A program made the translations under genes and the position numbers. A DNA stretch of 34,825 nt from a bacterium (GTDB lineage Bacteria; Chloroflexota; Chloroflexia; Chloroflexales; Kallotenuaceae), in NCBI GenBank assembly GCA_016781525.1, contig JADDQE010000151.1, forward strand, positions 1 through 34,825, written 5' to 3'. A model generated the notes under the pieces. It was not told the DNA's origin. It made no database searches and saw only the letters and a program-made list of their open reading frames with translations. Of this stretch, positions 26,677-34,399 are shown piece after piece (positions within the stretch are counted from its first letter, which is position 1; each line of letters opens with the position of its first letter).

Positions 26677-26697
26677 ACTGCGTACGCGCTGGCTGGA

Positions 26698-27060
26698 CTA
26701 CTCCTCAGGCAAGCTGGGGATGGGAAGCTGTTCTGCACGTCCTGACCTGCCAATAGCGACAATTCGCTCATAGTTGAGGCGAAAAAGCGCGACGGCACCT
26801 GGTGTATCCGCCTCATCTGTAATCCGGTAGCTGACCCAGCCCGTTCGCGGCAGCAAGCGATGCGGCTCCGCCCGGCCTGTCTCTACCAGCTCGTCGCGGA
26901 TGCGCTTGGGAAAGGGCAAGTCGGCCAGCTGGCCGCCATGGAGATGTCCAATCTCGTGGTTGTCGACATGATATTCAATCCCATCGTAGGGGTGCGGCGC
27001 AGCTATCACGCCAGGCCAGCTGCGCAGCTCATGATCGATCGTTTCGGCAAGCGTGGTCAT
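26698..27060 (-). CDS. DUF5519 (luciferase-domain-like) family protein
   Basis: The small 120-residue protein contains NHEIGHLHGGQLADLPFPKR (34-53) and RTGWVSYRI, the hallmark blocks of the DUF5519/'luciferase' domain, named for a region of dinoflagellate luciferase. The biochemical role of bacterial members is unknown. The ATG overlaps the decarboxylase stop as ATGA, indicating translational coupling. The HxxGHLHGG histidines could bind a ligand or metal, by inference only. Confidence 0.85.
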   Translation of the reverse strand: MTTLAETIDHELRSWPGVIAAPHPYDGIEYHVDNHEIGHLHGGQLADLPFPKRIRDELVETGRAEPHRLLPRTGWVSYRITDEADTPGAVALFRLNYERIVAIGRSGRAEQLPIPSLPEE

Positions 27061-28550
27061 AGTATCCCACTTCCTTGCTCTAGGGCCTGCCGCAGCATCG
27101 AGCCGATGCGGAGTACTTCCCGCACTAACAGGTCGAAGTCCTGCCTCTGACTACGATGGTTGGTAATGGCGACGCGGATGGCGGATTTACCGTCGATGGT
27201 TGTTCGTGAGGGAACCGCAATTCCCTGCTCCTGCAGCTGAACCAGGAGCTCGGCGTTCAAGTCGTTGAGCAGGTCCTCGGGTAGGTCATCCGGAGCAAAG
27301 CGAAAGCAGACGATATTCAATGATACGGGTGCAAGCAGCTGAAGAGCGGCGGTTTCCAAGATGAGGCTTGCTAAGTAGTGGGCTTGGTCCACATTTTGTT
27401 GGATCAAGCGAGCATAGGCGTCAACACCGTGCGCTTTGAAGGACATCCAGACCTTAAGCGCGCGGAAACCACGGGACAGTTGAATGCCGTAGTCGCTGAA
27501 CCACTGCTCGCCGCCGGCTACTCCGCGCGCTGCATGGACCAGATAGTCGGGTGTCAACGAGAAGGCGCGGCGGTGGTCCTGGGGATGCCGCACGAGCACG
27601 CAGCCCGCCTCATACGGCACATACATCCATTTATGCAGGTCGAAGGCAAGCGAGTCGGCTTCCTGCAGCCCGGCAAGCGCAGGCCGGAACGTGGGCGAGA
27701 GTGCGGCGAGTGCGCCAAAGGCACCATCCACATGGAACCACACATCTTCTCTGCGGCAGATCGCCGCCAGTGCCATCAAGTCGTCGATCGCACCGGTGTT
27801 GACTGTGCCAGCGTTGCCGACCACGCAGAAGGGTTGATATCCGGCGGCTCGATCCTCTGCGATTGCTTGCTCAAGGGCGCGCAGATCGATCTGAAACCGA
27901 TCATTTACCGGAAGCCGCCTGAGCGAAGCGCTGCCGAGGCCGAGGAGCTCGACTGCTTTTTGGATCGAGCTATGCATCTCGCGCGAGCCGTACACAGTCA
28001 TGCGCCGCTGTAAGCTCCCAAGACCGTGCTCACGGATGTCGATGTCGGCCTTGCTATTTCGTGCAACGGTTAAGCCCACAAGGTTGGCCATGGACCCACC
28101 GCTGACGAGTAAACCGCTGGCCTCAGCCGGATAGCCGAGCATTGCTTTGCACCACTCGATGACCTGCGCCTCGACGTAGAAGGCGGCATGGTCACCTCCA
28201 CCGACGTTAGGGTTCATACCAGCAGCCAGCATTTCCGCCAACATCCCTAGCGGGGTGCCAGTCCCGATGACCCAGGCCCAAAAACGCGGATGGATATTGC
28301 CCATGGGATACGGCAGAATTTGCTCAAGGAACTCCTGATACACCTGTTCAGCAGCCATCGGAGCTGTGGGCACCGGCTGTTGAAAGAACTGCTTGACGTC
28401 CTGGGGCAGCGGTTGCCACACCGGCCGTTCACGCACGCCTTCGAGAAAGCTCAGCATATCGTCCACCATTTGGTGGCCGAGCGCGCGCATTGCCTGCCAG
28501 TCTTGTGGATCAAGTGTTTCTTCGCGGCCCTCGCTTGGCGGCGGCATCAT
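27057..28550 (-). CDS. PLP-dependent group II amino-acid decarboxylase (aromatic-L-amino-acid decarboxylase-like)
   Basis: This 497-residue fold-type I PLP enzyme has HPRFWAWVIGTGTPLGMLAE (87-106), VSGGSMANLVGL (149-160), the PLP-ring stacking His193, GNAGTVNTGAIDD, HVDGAFG (273-279, pyridine-N Asp) and the Schiff-base lysine in FDLHKWMYVPYEAG (Lys307). This matches the AADC/tryptophan/tyrosine/DOPA decarboxylase group, which releases CO2 to form an amine; a related aldehyde-forming activity cannot be excluded from sequence alone. I start it at ATG 28550, with GGAGGA upstream; the open frame reaching 29006 crosses the divergent promoter region and is not used. It is the first gene of a run with DUF5519 and the Mur-like ligase. 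Confidence 0.93.
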   Translation of the reverse strand: MMPPPSEGREETLDPQDWQAMRALGHQMVDDMLSFLEGVRERPVWQPLPQDVKQFFQQPVPTAPMAAEQVYQEFLEQILPYPMGNIHPRFWAWVIGTGTPLGMLAEMLAAGMNPNVGGGDHAAFYVEAQVIEWCKAMLGYPAEASGLLVSGGSMANLVGLTVARNSKADIDIREHGLGSLQRRMTVYGSREMHSSIQKAVELLGLGSASLRRLPVNDRFQIDLRALEQAIAEDRAAGYQPFCVVGNAGTVNTGAIDDLMALAAICRREDVWFHVDGAFGALAALSPTFRPALAGLQEADSLAFDLHKWMYVPYEAGCVLVRHPQDHRRAFSLTPDYLVHAARGVAGGEQWFSDYGIQLSRGFRALKVWMSFKAHGVDAYARLIQQNVDQAHYLASLILETAALQLLAPVSLNIVCFRFAPDDLPEDLLNDLNAELLVQLQEQGIAVPSRTTIDGKSAIRVAITNHRSQRQDFDLLVREVLRIGSMLRQALEQGSGIL

Positions 28551-28884
28551 AGGTCGGGCTCCTCCATTGTAGGCCGCGTCTGCAGCGGCGTTGGCGTGGC
28601 TGGCGCTGCTCGATCGGAACACGAGCAAAACCGTCGATGCGTATGGGTACAGCACGTAATGTTGAAACAAGAATTGGTAGCGCGGTACGTCTTGGCGTGG
28701 CTTGTAAATTCGGGATAGTTGTCCAGCCCGCCTAGGTGCTAGATCCATGCTACACCCGTGCACGCGGCATTTCAATACGTTTGTGGTGCATCCGGAAGGG
28801 AGATACTTGTAACCTAACGCATTGTATTTGAGAATCGCTCGCCACTGCGGTAAGATGCTGACACCTAGCGAAAGGCAGCAGGTT
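28551..28884. other. Divergent promoter region, decarboxylase / Cys-cluster protein
   Basis: This 334-base spacer between divergent genes contains the plus-strand promoter at 28828-28856 and the minus-strand ribosome site near 28560. I find no obvious operator repeat or RNA structure. Confidence 0.5.
28828..28856 (+). promoter_or_regulatory. Sigma-70-type promoter for the Cys-cluster protein gene
   Basis: TTGAGA (28828-28833) and TAAGAT (28851-28856) are separated by exactly 17 bases. The predicted start near 28863 gives a leader of about 20 bases that includes the AAAGG ribosome site before ATG 28885. It is one of the best promoter matches in the window. Confidence 0.65.
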
Positions 28885-29355
28885 ATGCCTGTAATGATAC
28901 AACTAACCACAGCCGCACACGGTGGGAACAAGCAGTGTGGCGGCAGCTCATGCAGCGTAGGGCAGTGCGGCGTCGACTGCGACTGCGGATGCCCGTACAC
29001 GGGCATGGTGGAGAAGGGCAGGGTCGAAGAGATCGCGGCGGTGGAGCTGCGCTACCCCGACGAGTGGCTCGGTTTTGTAATTCCACCGGGTGAGGATGAG
29101 TTCCAGCCAGAGCGCGGCATGCTGGTCGTTCACTCCACGGATGACAACGAAGTCTGGGACGCGCTCAACCGCGTGACCAATAACCAGGTTGTCCACGTCT
29201 ACTACAATGGGGTGCTTTCCGACGACTATTTCGAGTGGGCCGAGACCGAGCCTGCCTCCGCCGGCTCCCGCGTACCCGCGTTCACGCCGCCAGCGCAGAT
29301 TCCACATACAAAGCTCAGTGCCAAGGGCAAAGAGGTCATTCCACTCTTTGGCTAG
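28885..29355 (+). CDS. Small protein with N-terminal six-cysteine cluster, function unknown
   Basis: The 156-residue product has six cysteines within 19 residues (Cys18, 23, 28, 32, 34, 36, in the run CGGSSCSVGQCGVDCDCGC). A soluble mixed domain follows (DEWLGFVIPPGEDEF, GMLVVHSTDDNEVWDAL, VHVYYNGVLSDDYFEW) and a Pro-rich tail. The cluster suggests metal or Fe-S binding, or a redox role, by inference only. I choose ATG 28885 because AAAGG lies nine bases upstream and the promoter at 28828-28856 would place its transcript start just ahead; an open frame to 28822 overlaps that promoter. It is 67 bases upstream of lipB on the same strand, but lipB seems to have its own promoter. Confidence 0.75.
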   Translation: MPVMIQLTTAAHGGNKQCGGSSCSVGQCGVDCDCGCPYTGMVEKGRVEEIAAVELRYPDEWLGFVIPPGEDEFQPERGMLVVHSTDDNEVWDALNRVTNNQVVHVYYNGVLSDDYFEWAETEPASAGSRVPAFTPPAQIPHTKLSAKGKEVIPLFG

Positions 29356-29410
29356 GCGGCGATGTGGGCTTGCGTAAAAGGCATGTGACGCGGATGCCAG
29401 CGGTTCGGCG

Positions 29411-29416
29411 TATAAT
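29411..29416 (+). promoter_or_regulatory. Perfect -10 box for lipB, placing the transcript start at its ATG
   Basis: TATAAT ends six bases before ATG 29423, so transcription would start at about the first base of the start codon. No Shine-Dalgarno is present between them. The -35 region is poor. Confidence 0.6.
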
Positions 29417-29422
29417 GAACAT

Positions 29423-30127
29423 ATGTTGAAGCAATGCCATGTCCGCTGGCTGGGCCAAGTCGGCTACATGCAGGCGTGGACGCTCCAAAAGGAGCTAGCT
29501 GCGCGCCGCGCGGCGGACGCTGCCTGTGACACCGTTCTACTGCTTGAGCATCCGCATACGTACACGTTCGGTAGTCGTGGGCGACGGGCGCATGAGCATC
29601 TGTTGGTGCCCCGAGCTGAGCTCGAAGCCCAAGGTGTCGCTGTGCTCGATGTCGATCGTGGAGGGGATGTGACGTATCACGGCCCCGGGCAGCTCGTAGG
29701 CTACCCCCTGCTGCGGCTCGCCGACTACGATCTGGACGCGGTGCAGTACATGCGGGCGCTCGAGGAAGTTTTAATCGGGGTGCTTGCGCACTACAGCTTG
29801 CCGGCCGGACGAGTACGGCATCTGACAGGCGTTTGGGTCGACGGGAAGAAGGTTGCAGCAATCGGAACCAAAGTTGATGTGCACGGTATCACCCAGCACG
29901 GCTTTGCCCTTAACGTAACGACCGATATGGGTTATTTCCAAAAGATAGTGCCATGTGGCATTCGCGATCGCGGCGTTGCCTCGCTTGCGGGACTCCTGGG
30001 ACGTTCCGTGCCAATGAACGAAGTGATGTTATGCACGGCGGCAGAGTTCGGTCGTGTCTTAGGTGTGGAGCTGGTGGGCGTGGATGCGATTGTCGATGCG
30101 GGTAGGCTGCCAGCGGTAATGGGTTAA
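29423..30127 (+). CDS. lipB: Octanoyl-ACP:protein N-octanoyltransferase LipB
   Basis: LipB moves octanoate from acyl-carrier protein to the lipoyl-domain lysine of 2-oxoacid dehydrogenases and glycine-cleavage H protein. The 234-residue protein has TYTFGSRGRRAHEHLL, the signature DRGGDVTYHGPGQLVGYPLL (78-97), GKKVAAIGTKV (conserved Lys143) and VPCGIRDRGVASL, with the catalytic acyl-thioester Cys178. The length is typical. lipA follows after 12 bases, so the two form one operon for endogenous lipoate synthesis. The start has no ribosome site, and a TATAAT box sits just upstream, suggesting a leaderless mRNA. Confidence 0.97.
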   Translation: MLKQCHVRWLGQVGYMQAWTLQKELAARRAADAACDTVLLLEHPHTYTFGSRGRRAHEHLLVPRAELEAQGVAVLDVDRGGDVTYHGPGQLVGYPLLRLADYDLDAVQYMRALEEVLIGVLAHYSLPAGRVRHLTGVWVDGKKVAAIGTKVDVHGITQHGFALNVTTDMGYFQKIVPCGIRDRGVASLAGLLGRSVPMNEVMLCTAAEFGRVLGVELVGVDAIVDAGRLPAVMG

Positions 30128-30139
30128 GGCGAGGAGCGT

Positions 30140-31039
30140 ATGGCCAATATAGATCTGATGGAAAAACCAAAGACGCGTGCGCAGCGTCCCCCATGGCTTA
30201 AGGCACGCATGCCCGCGGGCGAGAACTATGAAGATGTCTACGGCTTGATGCGTGACCTCAACCTCCATACCGTCTGCGAGGAGGCGCATTGTCCAAACAT
30301 CGGCGAGTGTTGGAACTTTCGCACCGCTACCTTTTTGTTGCTCGGCGATACTTGTACCCGTGGCTGCCGCTACTGCGCAATTGGTAAAGGGAAGCCCAAG
30401 GCGTTGGATGAGCAAGAGCCGGAGCGTGTGGCACGCGCCGTACAACACCTCAAGCTGCGCCACGCGGTCTTGACGTCGGTCAACCGTGACGATCTGCCGG
30501 ATGGCGGTGCGCATATCTTTGCGGAGTCGATCCGCCTGATCCGCGAGTACTTGTCTGGATGTTCGGTCGAAGTGCTTATTCCCGATTTTATGGGCGATGC
30601 CCACGCACTTCAACTTGTCTTAGAGGCGCGACCGGACGTGTTAAATCACAACATCGAGACCGTCAAGCGCGTCTTTCCGCGCTTCCGGCCCAAAGCTACC
30701 TATGAACAGTCGTTGATCTTGTTGCATCGTGCGCGGCGCTTCGGTCCCCAGCTGCGGACCAAGAGCGGCATCATGGTTGGCGCCGGTGAAACGATCGACG
30801 AGGTGCTCCAGGTGATGGACGATCTTCGCAGTGTCGATGTTGATGTCATGACGATCGGTCAATACCTGCCCCCCGCTAGCGACTACTGGCCACTCGACCG
30901 CTACTACACGCCGGATGAGTTCGCCTTTTTGAAGCAGGAGGGCCTCAAGCGTGGCTTCAAGCACGTCGAGTCTGGTCCGTTGGTGCGCTCGTCCTATCAT
31001 GCGCACGAGCACGTGCAAGACGAGCTGCTGCATGCGTAG
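30140..31039 (+). CDS. lipA: Lipoyl synthase LipA (radical SAM)
   Basis: LipA inserts two sulfurs at C6 and C8 of protein-bound octanoate. The auxiliary cluster motif is [12 protein letters not shown] (Cys46, 51, 57). The radical-SAM motif CTRGCRYC (Cys72, 76, 79) follows [53 protein letters not shown] and the C-terminal RSSYHA (with the Ser that ligates the auxiliary cluster) are all present. The 299-residue length is normal and every key Cys is intact. It is the second gene of the lipB-lipA operon, with GGAG just before the ATG. Confidence 0.98.
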   Translation: MANIDLMEKPKTRAQRPPWLKARMPAGENYEDVYGLMRDLNLHTVCEEAHCPNIGECWNFRTATFLLLGDTCTRGCRYCAIGKGKPKALDEQEPERVARAVQHLKLRHAVLTSVNRDDLPDGGAHIFAESIRLIREYLSGCSVEVLIPDFMGDAHALQLVLEARPDVLNHNIETVKRVFPRFRPKATYEQSLILLHRARRFGPQLRTKSGIMVGAGETIDEVLQVMDDLRSVDVDVMTIGQYLPPASDYWPLDRYYTPDEFAFLKQEGLKRGFKHVESGPLVRSSYHAHEHVQDELLHA

Positions 31040-31099
31040 CGAGAGCTAAGCCGCCGTTTAACGAGGGTGGGGTATTGACGATAGAGATATCACGATACC

Positions 31100-31229
31100 T
31101 CGCCCGTATTTTTTTAAGACACGGGGAAAAATGGTTCGAAAGGAGTACTGAAGTACCGGTAACTTCCGGAGTGGAAGCACGGTTTAGTCCATGAATTCCT
31201 CGGCGCAGGCTCAGACAAAGGGGCTCCAT
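31100..31229 (+). other. Possible structured 5' leader of the secreted protein gene
   Basis: After a T7 run (31109-31115), the leader contains GTACT/AGTAC and CCGG/CCGG hairpins in tandem, and an alternative CTTCC/GGAAG hairpin that overlaps and excludes the second. GAAAGG sits before the first stem. The layout faintly recalls a c-di-GMP-I riboswitch, but the conserved GGCAAA and ACGCAAAG cores do not match, so no class is assigned. Confidence 0.25.
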
Positions 31230-31793
31230 ATGGTTCGTTCACGTCGCATGTTGGTGTCATTGGTATTGGCTGGATTGATGGTCGTCATGGCCTCAGTTGT
31301 AGTTGCCGCTCCGGGTGGTAATGGCAAAGGGAATGGCAAAGATGCTCAGAACAAGGCACGGCTGACCTGGTCAACGGCGCGGCTAGAGCAAACCCTCGAA
31401 GCCGGTACGTCTGCGATAGTCGAGGTTAGCCTCACAAGCAGTGCCGAGCTAAAGAGCGTTTCGCTGCGCGTACCGGGAGGACTCGGTCGCATCATCACCA
31501 AGATCGAGCCGTCCACCTTCGACTTGGAGGCCGGCAAGGCCAAGACAGTCAGGTTCACGCTGTCAATGCCAGCCGAAGGTGCCCACTCGCAGGGCGGTGT
31601 TGTTCAGGCGATCGTGGGTCGACGCAACATGCCGCAGTCCTTGAAGGTGCTTGTCAAAGTGCCGGGCGATGCGGACGCCTCGGACGATGCAGGCAATGCG
31701 GGCAAGACTAAGGACGACAAGCGCAACAACGGGAAGGGCCAGGGCAACGCCAACGGCAAGAACAAATCGACCGGCGCCGCCGCAGGGAAGTAG
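31230..31793 (+). CDS. Secreted protein with beta-sandwich-like domain and Lys/Gly/Asn-rich tail
   Basis: The 187-residue protein has a clear Sec signal (MVRSRRMLVSLVLAGLMVVM and a hydrophobic continuation, cleavage near Ala26). A GNGKGNGK stretch is followed by a domain of about 100 residues with alternating hydrophobics (TSAIVEVSLTSSAELKSVSL, FTLSMPAEGAHSQGGVVQAI), suggesting an Ig-like or COG1470-like fold. The low-complexity tail is rich in Lys, Asn, Gly and Asp. No known family is recognised. ATG 31230 is chosen for AAGGGG six bases ahead and the signal peptide directly after it. A hairpin terminator follows the stop. It may bind polyanionic envelope material, by inference from the basic tail. 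Confidence 0.72.
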   Translation: MVRSRRMLVSLVLAGLMVVMASVVVAAPGGNGKGNGKDAQNKARLTWSTARLEQTLEAGTSAIVEVSLTSSAELKSVSLRVPGGLGRIITKIEPSTFDLEAGKAKTVRFTLSMPAEGAHSQGGVVQAIVGRRNMPQSLKVLVKVPGDADASDDAGNAGKTKDDKRNNGKGQGNANGKNKSTGAAAGK

Positions 31794-31814
31794 AATCTTG
31801 TAGCGCCAACATGT

Positions 31815-31858
31815 GCGGCCCGACCTGCGGATGAGCTCCGTGGGTCGGGCCGCTTAAG
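31815..31858 (+). terminator. Terminator hairpin after the secreted protein gene
   Basis: An 11-bp stem, GCGGCCCGACC (31815-31825) with GGTCGGGCCGC (31843-31853), encloses a 17-base loop and is followed by a short TTAAGTT. The U-tract is weak. The remaining bases to 32055 contain nothing I can assign. Confidence 0.6.
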
Positions 31859-32054
31859 TTCGGGCCTGGCTGCACGGACGTTCCATCCTGTGGCGGGCTG
31901 CACCACCCAAGTAATGAATGACCTCGTAAGTCTGGTAGCGTGGCCCGCGTTACATAGAACGGTAGCTGGATCGGCCGGCATGAATGTAGACAGGGGCATC
32001 GCTACACGGCTGTCGGCAGGCGCATGGTGACCGGTATGTACCGGCTTCCACGAG

Positions 32055-32903
32055 CTAGGGAGCTGCGCTACCCGCCGGATCGAATGAGAGCACCGCATAG
32101 TCCAGCATAAAAAAGGGTGGCAAGCTGAACTCACCCGGCCGGAGATTACTGATTTGGATCGTGTTCGTGCCCGGCTGTAGGAGCGCTGCGTCAAAAGGAA
32201 AGCTTGCTTGTGACCAAGTTCCAGACTCCAGTGGAAGATCATCATTAGGCAGCGGATTTGGCCCACGATAAATCTGTGTGTTGTTGACGGTGATTTGAAT
32301 GGTTGTTTTTGGCCGGTCTTCGGAGTCCATGCCTTCGATTGTCAGTACCGCTGTTTCCCGCGGCTGGGTGTCGAGTACAACAGCCGCCTGCATTGTGTTA
32401 TACGCCGTCCCTGCGCCGTAAATCCACGTGGCCGACCTGCCTCCATAGCCACGAGCGCTCCGGTAACCGCCCTGCCATACATCATCATCGAGCCGCACTC
32501 TGGTGCCTGTCGCTGTGACCGGCGCGGGAGTAGGTACTGGCGACGGCGCGAGAGTAGGTACTGGCGACGGCGCGGGAGGTGCGACTGTTGGCGCAACTTG
32601 CGGCTGCTGGGGTGCGACGATAGCGGCGGTCGGCTCCGGACCCGGAACGTTCGCTGCGACTGGTACGAAGGTTGGTGTCGGAAGAGCCGGTAGAGCTGCC
32701 GCCTGCGCTGTCTCATCAATTGGAGGTACCCCAGTTCGTGTTGAGGCTGGGGGGAAGATGTCTTCCGAAATGGGCTGCTCGGGTTGTCGAGATGCGCTCC
32801 GTTCGCGCAGCAGCCCAATAATAACCAGGCTTAGAACAAGAGCTAGTGCCAAAAGAAATAGTATAAGCCACATCTGAAAGCGGCTTGTGTTGCTTCGCTC
32901 CAT
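32055..32903 (-). CDS. Membrane-anchored protein with Pro-rich stalk and C-terminal beta-sandwich
   Basis: The 282-residue protein has one transmembrane helix near the N-terminus (WLILFLLALALVLSLVIIGL, 12-31), then about 100 residues of Pro/Ala/Thr/Val linker. A C-terminal domain (about 138-282) contains DDDVWQGGYRSARGYGGRSA, VLTIEGMDSEDRPKTTIQIT, VNNTQIYRGPNPLPNDD and LQPGTNTIQISNLRPGEF, the pattern of a jelly-roll/carbohydrate-binding-module fold (DUF4397/CBM-like; not assigned). The domain would face outward, possibly binding glycans. The stalk contains a 24-base DNA repeat. GAGGAGG precedes the ATG. It has no clear operon partners. Confidence 0.72.
   Translation of the reverse strand: MERSNTSRFQMWLILFLLALALVLSLVIIGLLRERSASRQPEQPISEDIFPPASTRTGVPPIDETAQAAALPALPTPTFVPVAANVPGPEPTAAIVAPQQPQVAPTVAPPAPSPVPTLAPSPVPTPAPVTATGTRVRLDDDVWQGGYRSARGYGGRSATWIYGAGTAYNTMQAAVVLDTQPRETAVLTIEGMDSEDRPKTTIQITVNNTQIYRGPNPLPNDDLPLESGTWSQASFPFDAALLQPGTNTIQISNLRPGEFSLPPFFMLDYAVLSFDPAGSAAP
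32524..32578. repeat. 24-base tandem repeat in the Pro-rich stalk
   Basis: The block around AGTAGGTACTGGCGACGG occurs twice, 24 bases apart, near-perfectly. It encodes a doubled APSPVPT unit in the gene at 32055-32903, and such repeats can vary in copy number. Confidence 0.75.
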
Positions 32904-32944
32904 ACCCTCCTCATCGGGTTGGATCGCCTACGAGCATAAGCAAA

Positions 32945-32969
32945 TGCCCCGCGCTCAAAGGCGGGGGCA
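32945..32969 (-). terminator. Possible hairpin terminator or leader hairpin upstream of the gene ending at 32055
   Basis: GCCCCCGC and GCGGGGC form a GC-rich stem with one bulge around an eight-base loop on the minus strand, followed by ATTTGCTT. It lies between the HxlR gene (stop 33145) and ATG 32903, so it may terminate HxlR transcription or sit in the next gene's leader. Confidence 0.35.
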
Positions 32970-33144
32970 AGATATGGACCATAGGCTGCTACCAGCGGCG
33001 GCAGGAGGGTGGCAGGCTGAGCCAAGGCGTTAGGGTGAAATCTCTAGGTTAGGCTCAGACCTAGCTTAGGACAACGAGGGGAGGCCGCGGGCAGTCCGAC
33101 GGGAAAGGTGGCAAAAAGCGTGCGCAGGGTCAGGAAGCCTGGGG

Positions 33145-33507
33145 TTAGATGTGCGCAGCCGGCGCAGCCAACTCTGCCTCGGTGGGATCGAGCGTTTCCC
33201 ACTCGTCGGCCCAAGCGTGTAGCTCGTCCAGTACCCGTTGAAGGTCGCGGCCCTTCTCTGTCAGGCTGTACGTAATCTTTACGGGAATGGTCGGATCGAC
33301 ACGGCGCTCAACCACACCACGTTGCTCGAGCTCCTTGAGCCGCTCGGAGAGCACGCGATCGCTTAGCTTATCGACGGCTCTCGCAATCTTGCTGAAGCTG
33401 CTCGGCCCGTGACCTAGCACCCGTAGGATTAACCCCGTCCACGGTTTCCCTAAAAGCTTGACTGCCCGCTCGTATTTCGGACAGAGCTGAAATGTCTCGT
33501 CTGCCAT
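33145..33507 (-). CDS. HxlR-family transcriptional regulator
   Basis: This winged-helix HxlR regulator is about 120 residues. It starts MADETFQLCPKYERAVKLLG with Cys9, the position used for thiol sensing in some HxlR/HypR proteins. Also present are PWTGLILRVLGHGPSSFSKI, the recognition-helix region LSERLKELEQRGVVERRV and the wing VDPTIPVKITYSLTEKG. Its targets and ligand are unknown. ATG 33507 is preferred over a TTG at 33522. Immediately upstream is a TATAAT box flanked by two inverted repeats, fitting autoregulation, and the neighbouring divergent gene at 33862 may be a target. The terminal segment is Ala/Pro-rich and unremarkable. Confidence 0.93.
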   Translation of the reverse strand: MADETFQLCPKYERAVKLLGKPWTGLILRVLGHGPSSFSKIARAVDKLSDRVLSERLKELEQRGVVERRVDPTIPVKITYSLTEKGRDLQRVLDELHAWADEWETLDPTEAELAAPAAHI

Positions 33508-33861
33508 ATCACACCCGCTCAATTTTGAGCATTATACTAACACAAAGTTAGCTGCTTGTATAGAGCGTAGGGTCGGCCTTTCGTCCAATTAGGACGACGA
33601 ATACTAGCTGGCGCTTGCCATCCCCAGCTAACCCGGGAAGCACGACAACGCATTCAGCGAGCAGTCTCTTGCATCTTTTGTCTCGTAGCAGTGTAGCCCA
33701 AAGGCGCAGGGCACCGACTGGATACATCTGCTAGAGCAACGATGCGAGACCGAGATAGACGACGTGGCTTTGTGAAGGCCCGACGCGTTTTGTCGGAATG
33801 TACTACGGAAACACAGCAAGCTCTGCTAGACCGCGCCAAATATTCAGTGAGGGAAGTTATA
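33508..33861. other. Divergent region, HxlR regulator / orphan 157-residue protein
   Basis: This 354-base spacer holds the HxlR promoter/operator at 33517-33551 and a six-bp stem (TCGTCC/GGACGA) near 33580-33600. It also holds the ribosome site for the gene at 33862 (GAGGGA, seven bases ahead). An open frame from 33742 is not used because coding character begins only at 33862. Nothing else can be assigned. Confidence 0.45.
33517..33551 (-). promoter_or_regulatory. HxlR promoter with two candidate operator palindromes
   Basis: TATAAT (minus strand, 33536-33531) is flanked upstream by CTAAC-N5-GTTAG (33537-33551) and downstream by GCTCAA-TT-TTGAGC (33517-33530). The first palindrome lies in the -10/-35 spacer, where a bound repressor would block polymerase. 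The -35 hexamer is not clear. Confidence 0.55.
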
Positions 33862-34335
33862 ATGAACGAGCCGATGCACCACCAAGCCGTCGCCGATGTC
33901 GCGCGATCCCTGATCGAGCAGATCGCACCACAAGAACTTCCACTTTTCCGCGCGACCAGCGCAGCCTACTTCAAAAATCCCCGCCGAGCGCTGGGCGGTC
34001 AATCCGGTCGCGATGAAATGCTTGGCTTTGGCTCGGGAGACGAGGTGACCTTCGTCACTCCAATTATCTTGGTTGCCGCCACGAAAGTTGTTGCGTTCGC
34101 ATCGGGCTCCACTAGCCAGGAGGCACATAAAAAGGGGCTTTCGGGACTTCTGGGCAGCTTCATGAGGAAGCAGCAGCAGAACGAGCCCCAAACATTAGGT
34201 CCACTAACGGCTGAAAAAGTAGCGGACGCACGTGAGCTGGCGATCGCAACACTTCGGCAACACAACTTTCCTGAAAACAATTGTGAGCTGGTCGCCGAAA
34301 ATCTGATCGCGAGACTCCCTGTCGCTTACTCATGA
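33862..34335 (+). CDS. Orphan 157-residue protein, function unknown
   Basis: It begins MNEPMHHQAVADVARSLIEQ and has a central hydrophobic stretch EVTFVTPIILVAATKVVAFA (about 60-79) that could be a membrane segment or buried strands. A basic segment (LLGSFMRKQQQ) and a C-terminal amphipathic region (DARELAIATLRQHNF, CELVAENLIARLP) follow. I recognise no family. GAGGGA lies seven bases before ATG 33862. The gene is divergent from the HxlR regulator and ends in a strong intrinsic terminator, so it is a complete, independent transcription unit. Confidence 0.65.
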   Translation: MNEPMHHQAVADVARSLIEQIAPQELPLFRATSAAYFKNPRRALGGQSGRDEMLGFGSGDEVTFVTPIILVAATKVVAFASGSTSQEAHKKGLSGLLGSFMRKQQQNEPQTLGPLTAEKVADARELAIATLRQHNFPENNCELVAENLIARLPVAYS

Positions 34336-34369
34336 TCCCCGTGCCGATGAGCGTCCTTACGGGCTATGC

Positions 34370-34399
34370 CGCGCACCAGAGCTTCTGGTGCGCGTTTTT
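34370..34399 (+). terminator. Strong intrinsic terminator after the orphan gene
   Basis: An 11-bp perfect stem, CGCGCACCAGA (34370-34380) with TCTGGTGCGCG (34384-34394), encloses a three-base loop and is followed by TTTTT. It lies 35 bases after the stop at 34335. Confidence 0.9.

Noticed and set aside
28551..29006. N-terminal extension of the decarboxylase to 29006
   Set aside because: The added 152 residues have no family similarity, cross the divergent promoter region, and overlap the start of the Cys-cluster gene; a strong ribosome site precedes 28550.
31126..31145. tRNA T-arm-like GGTTCGAAA
   Set aside because: No acceptor stem, D-arm or anticodon arm can be built around it; the pairing T-stem half is missing.
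31100..31200. Assignment of the leader to a c-di-GMP-I riboswitch
   Set aside because: Core conserved segments (GGCAAA, ACGCAAAG) are absent; only a GAAA loop and a CCGG segment look similar.
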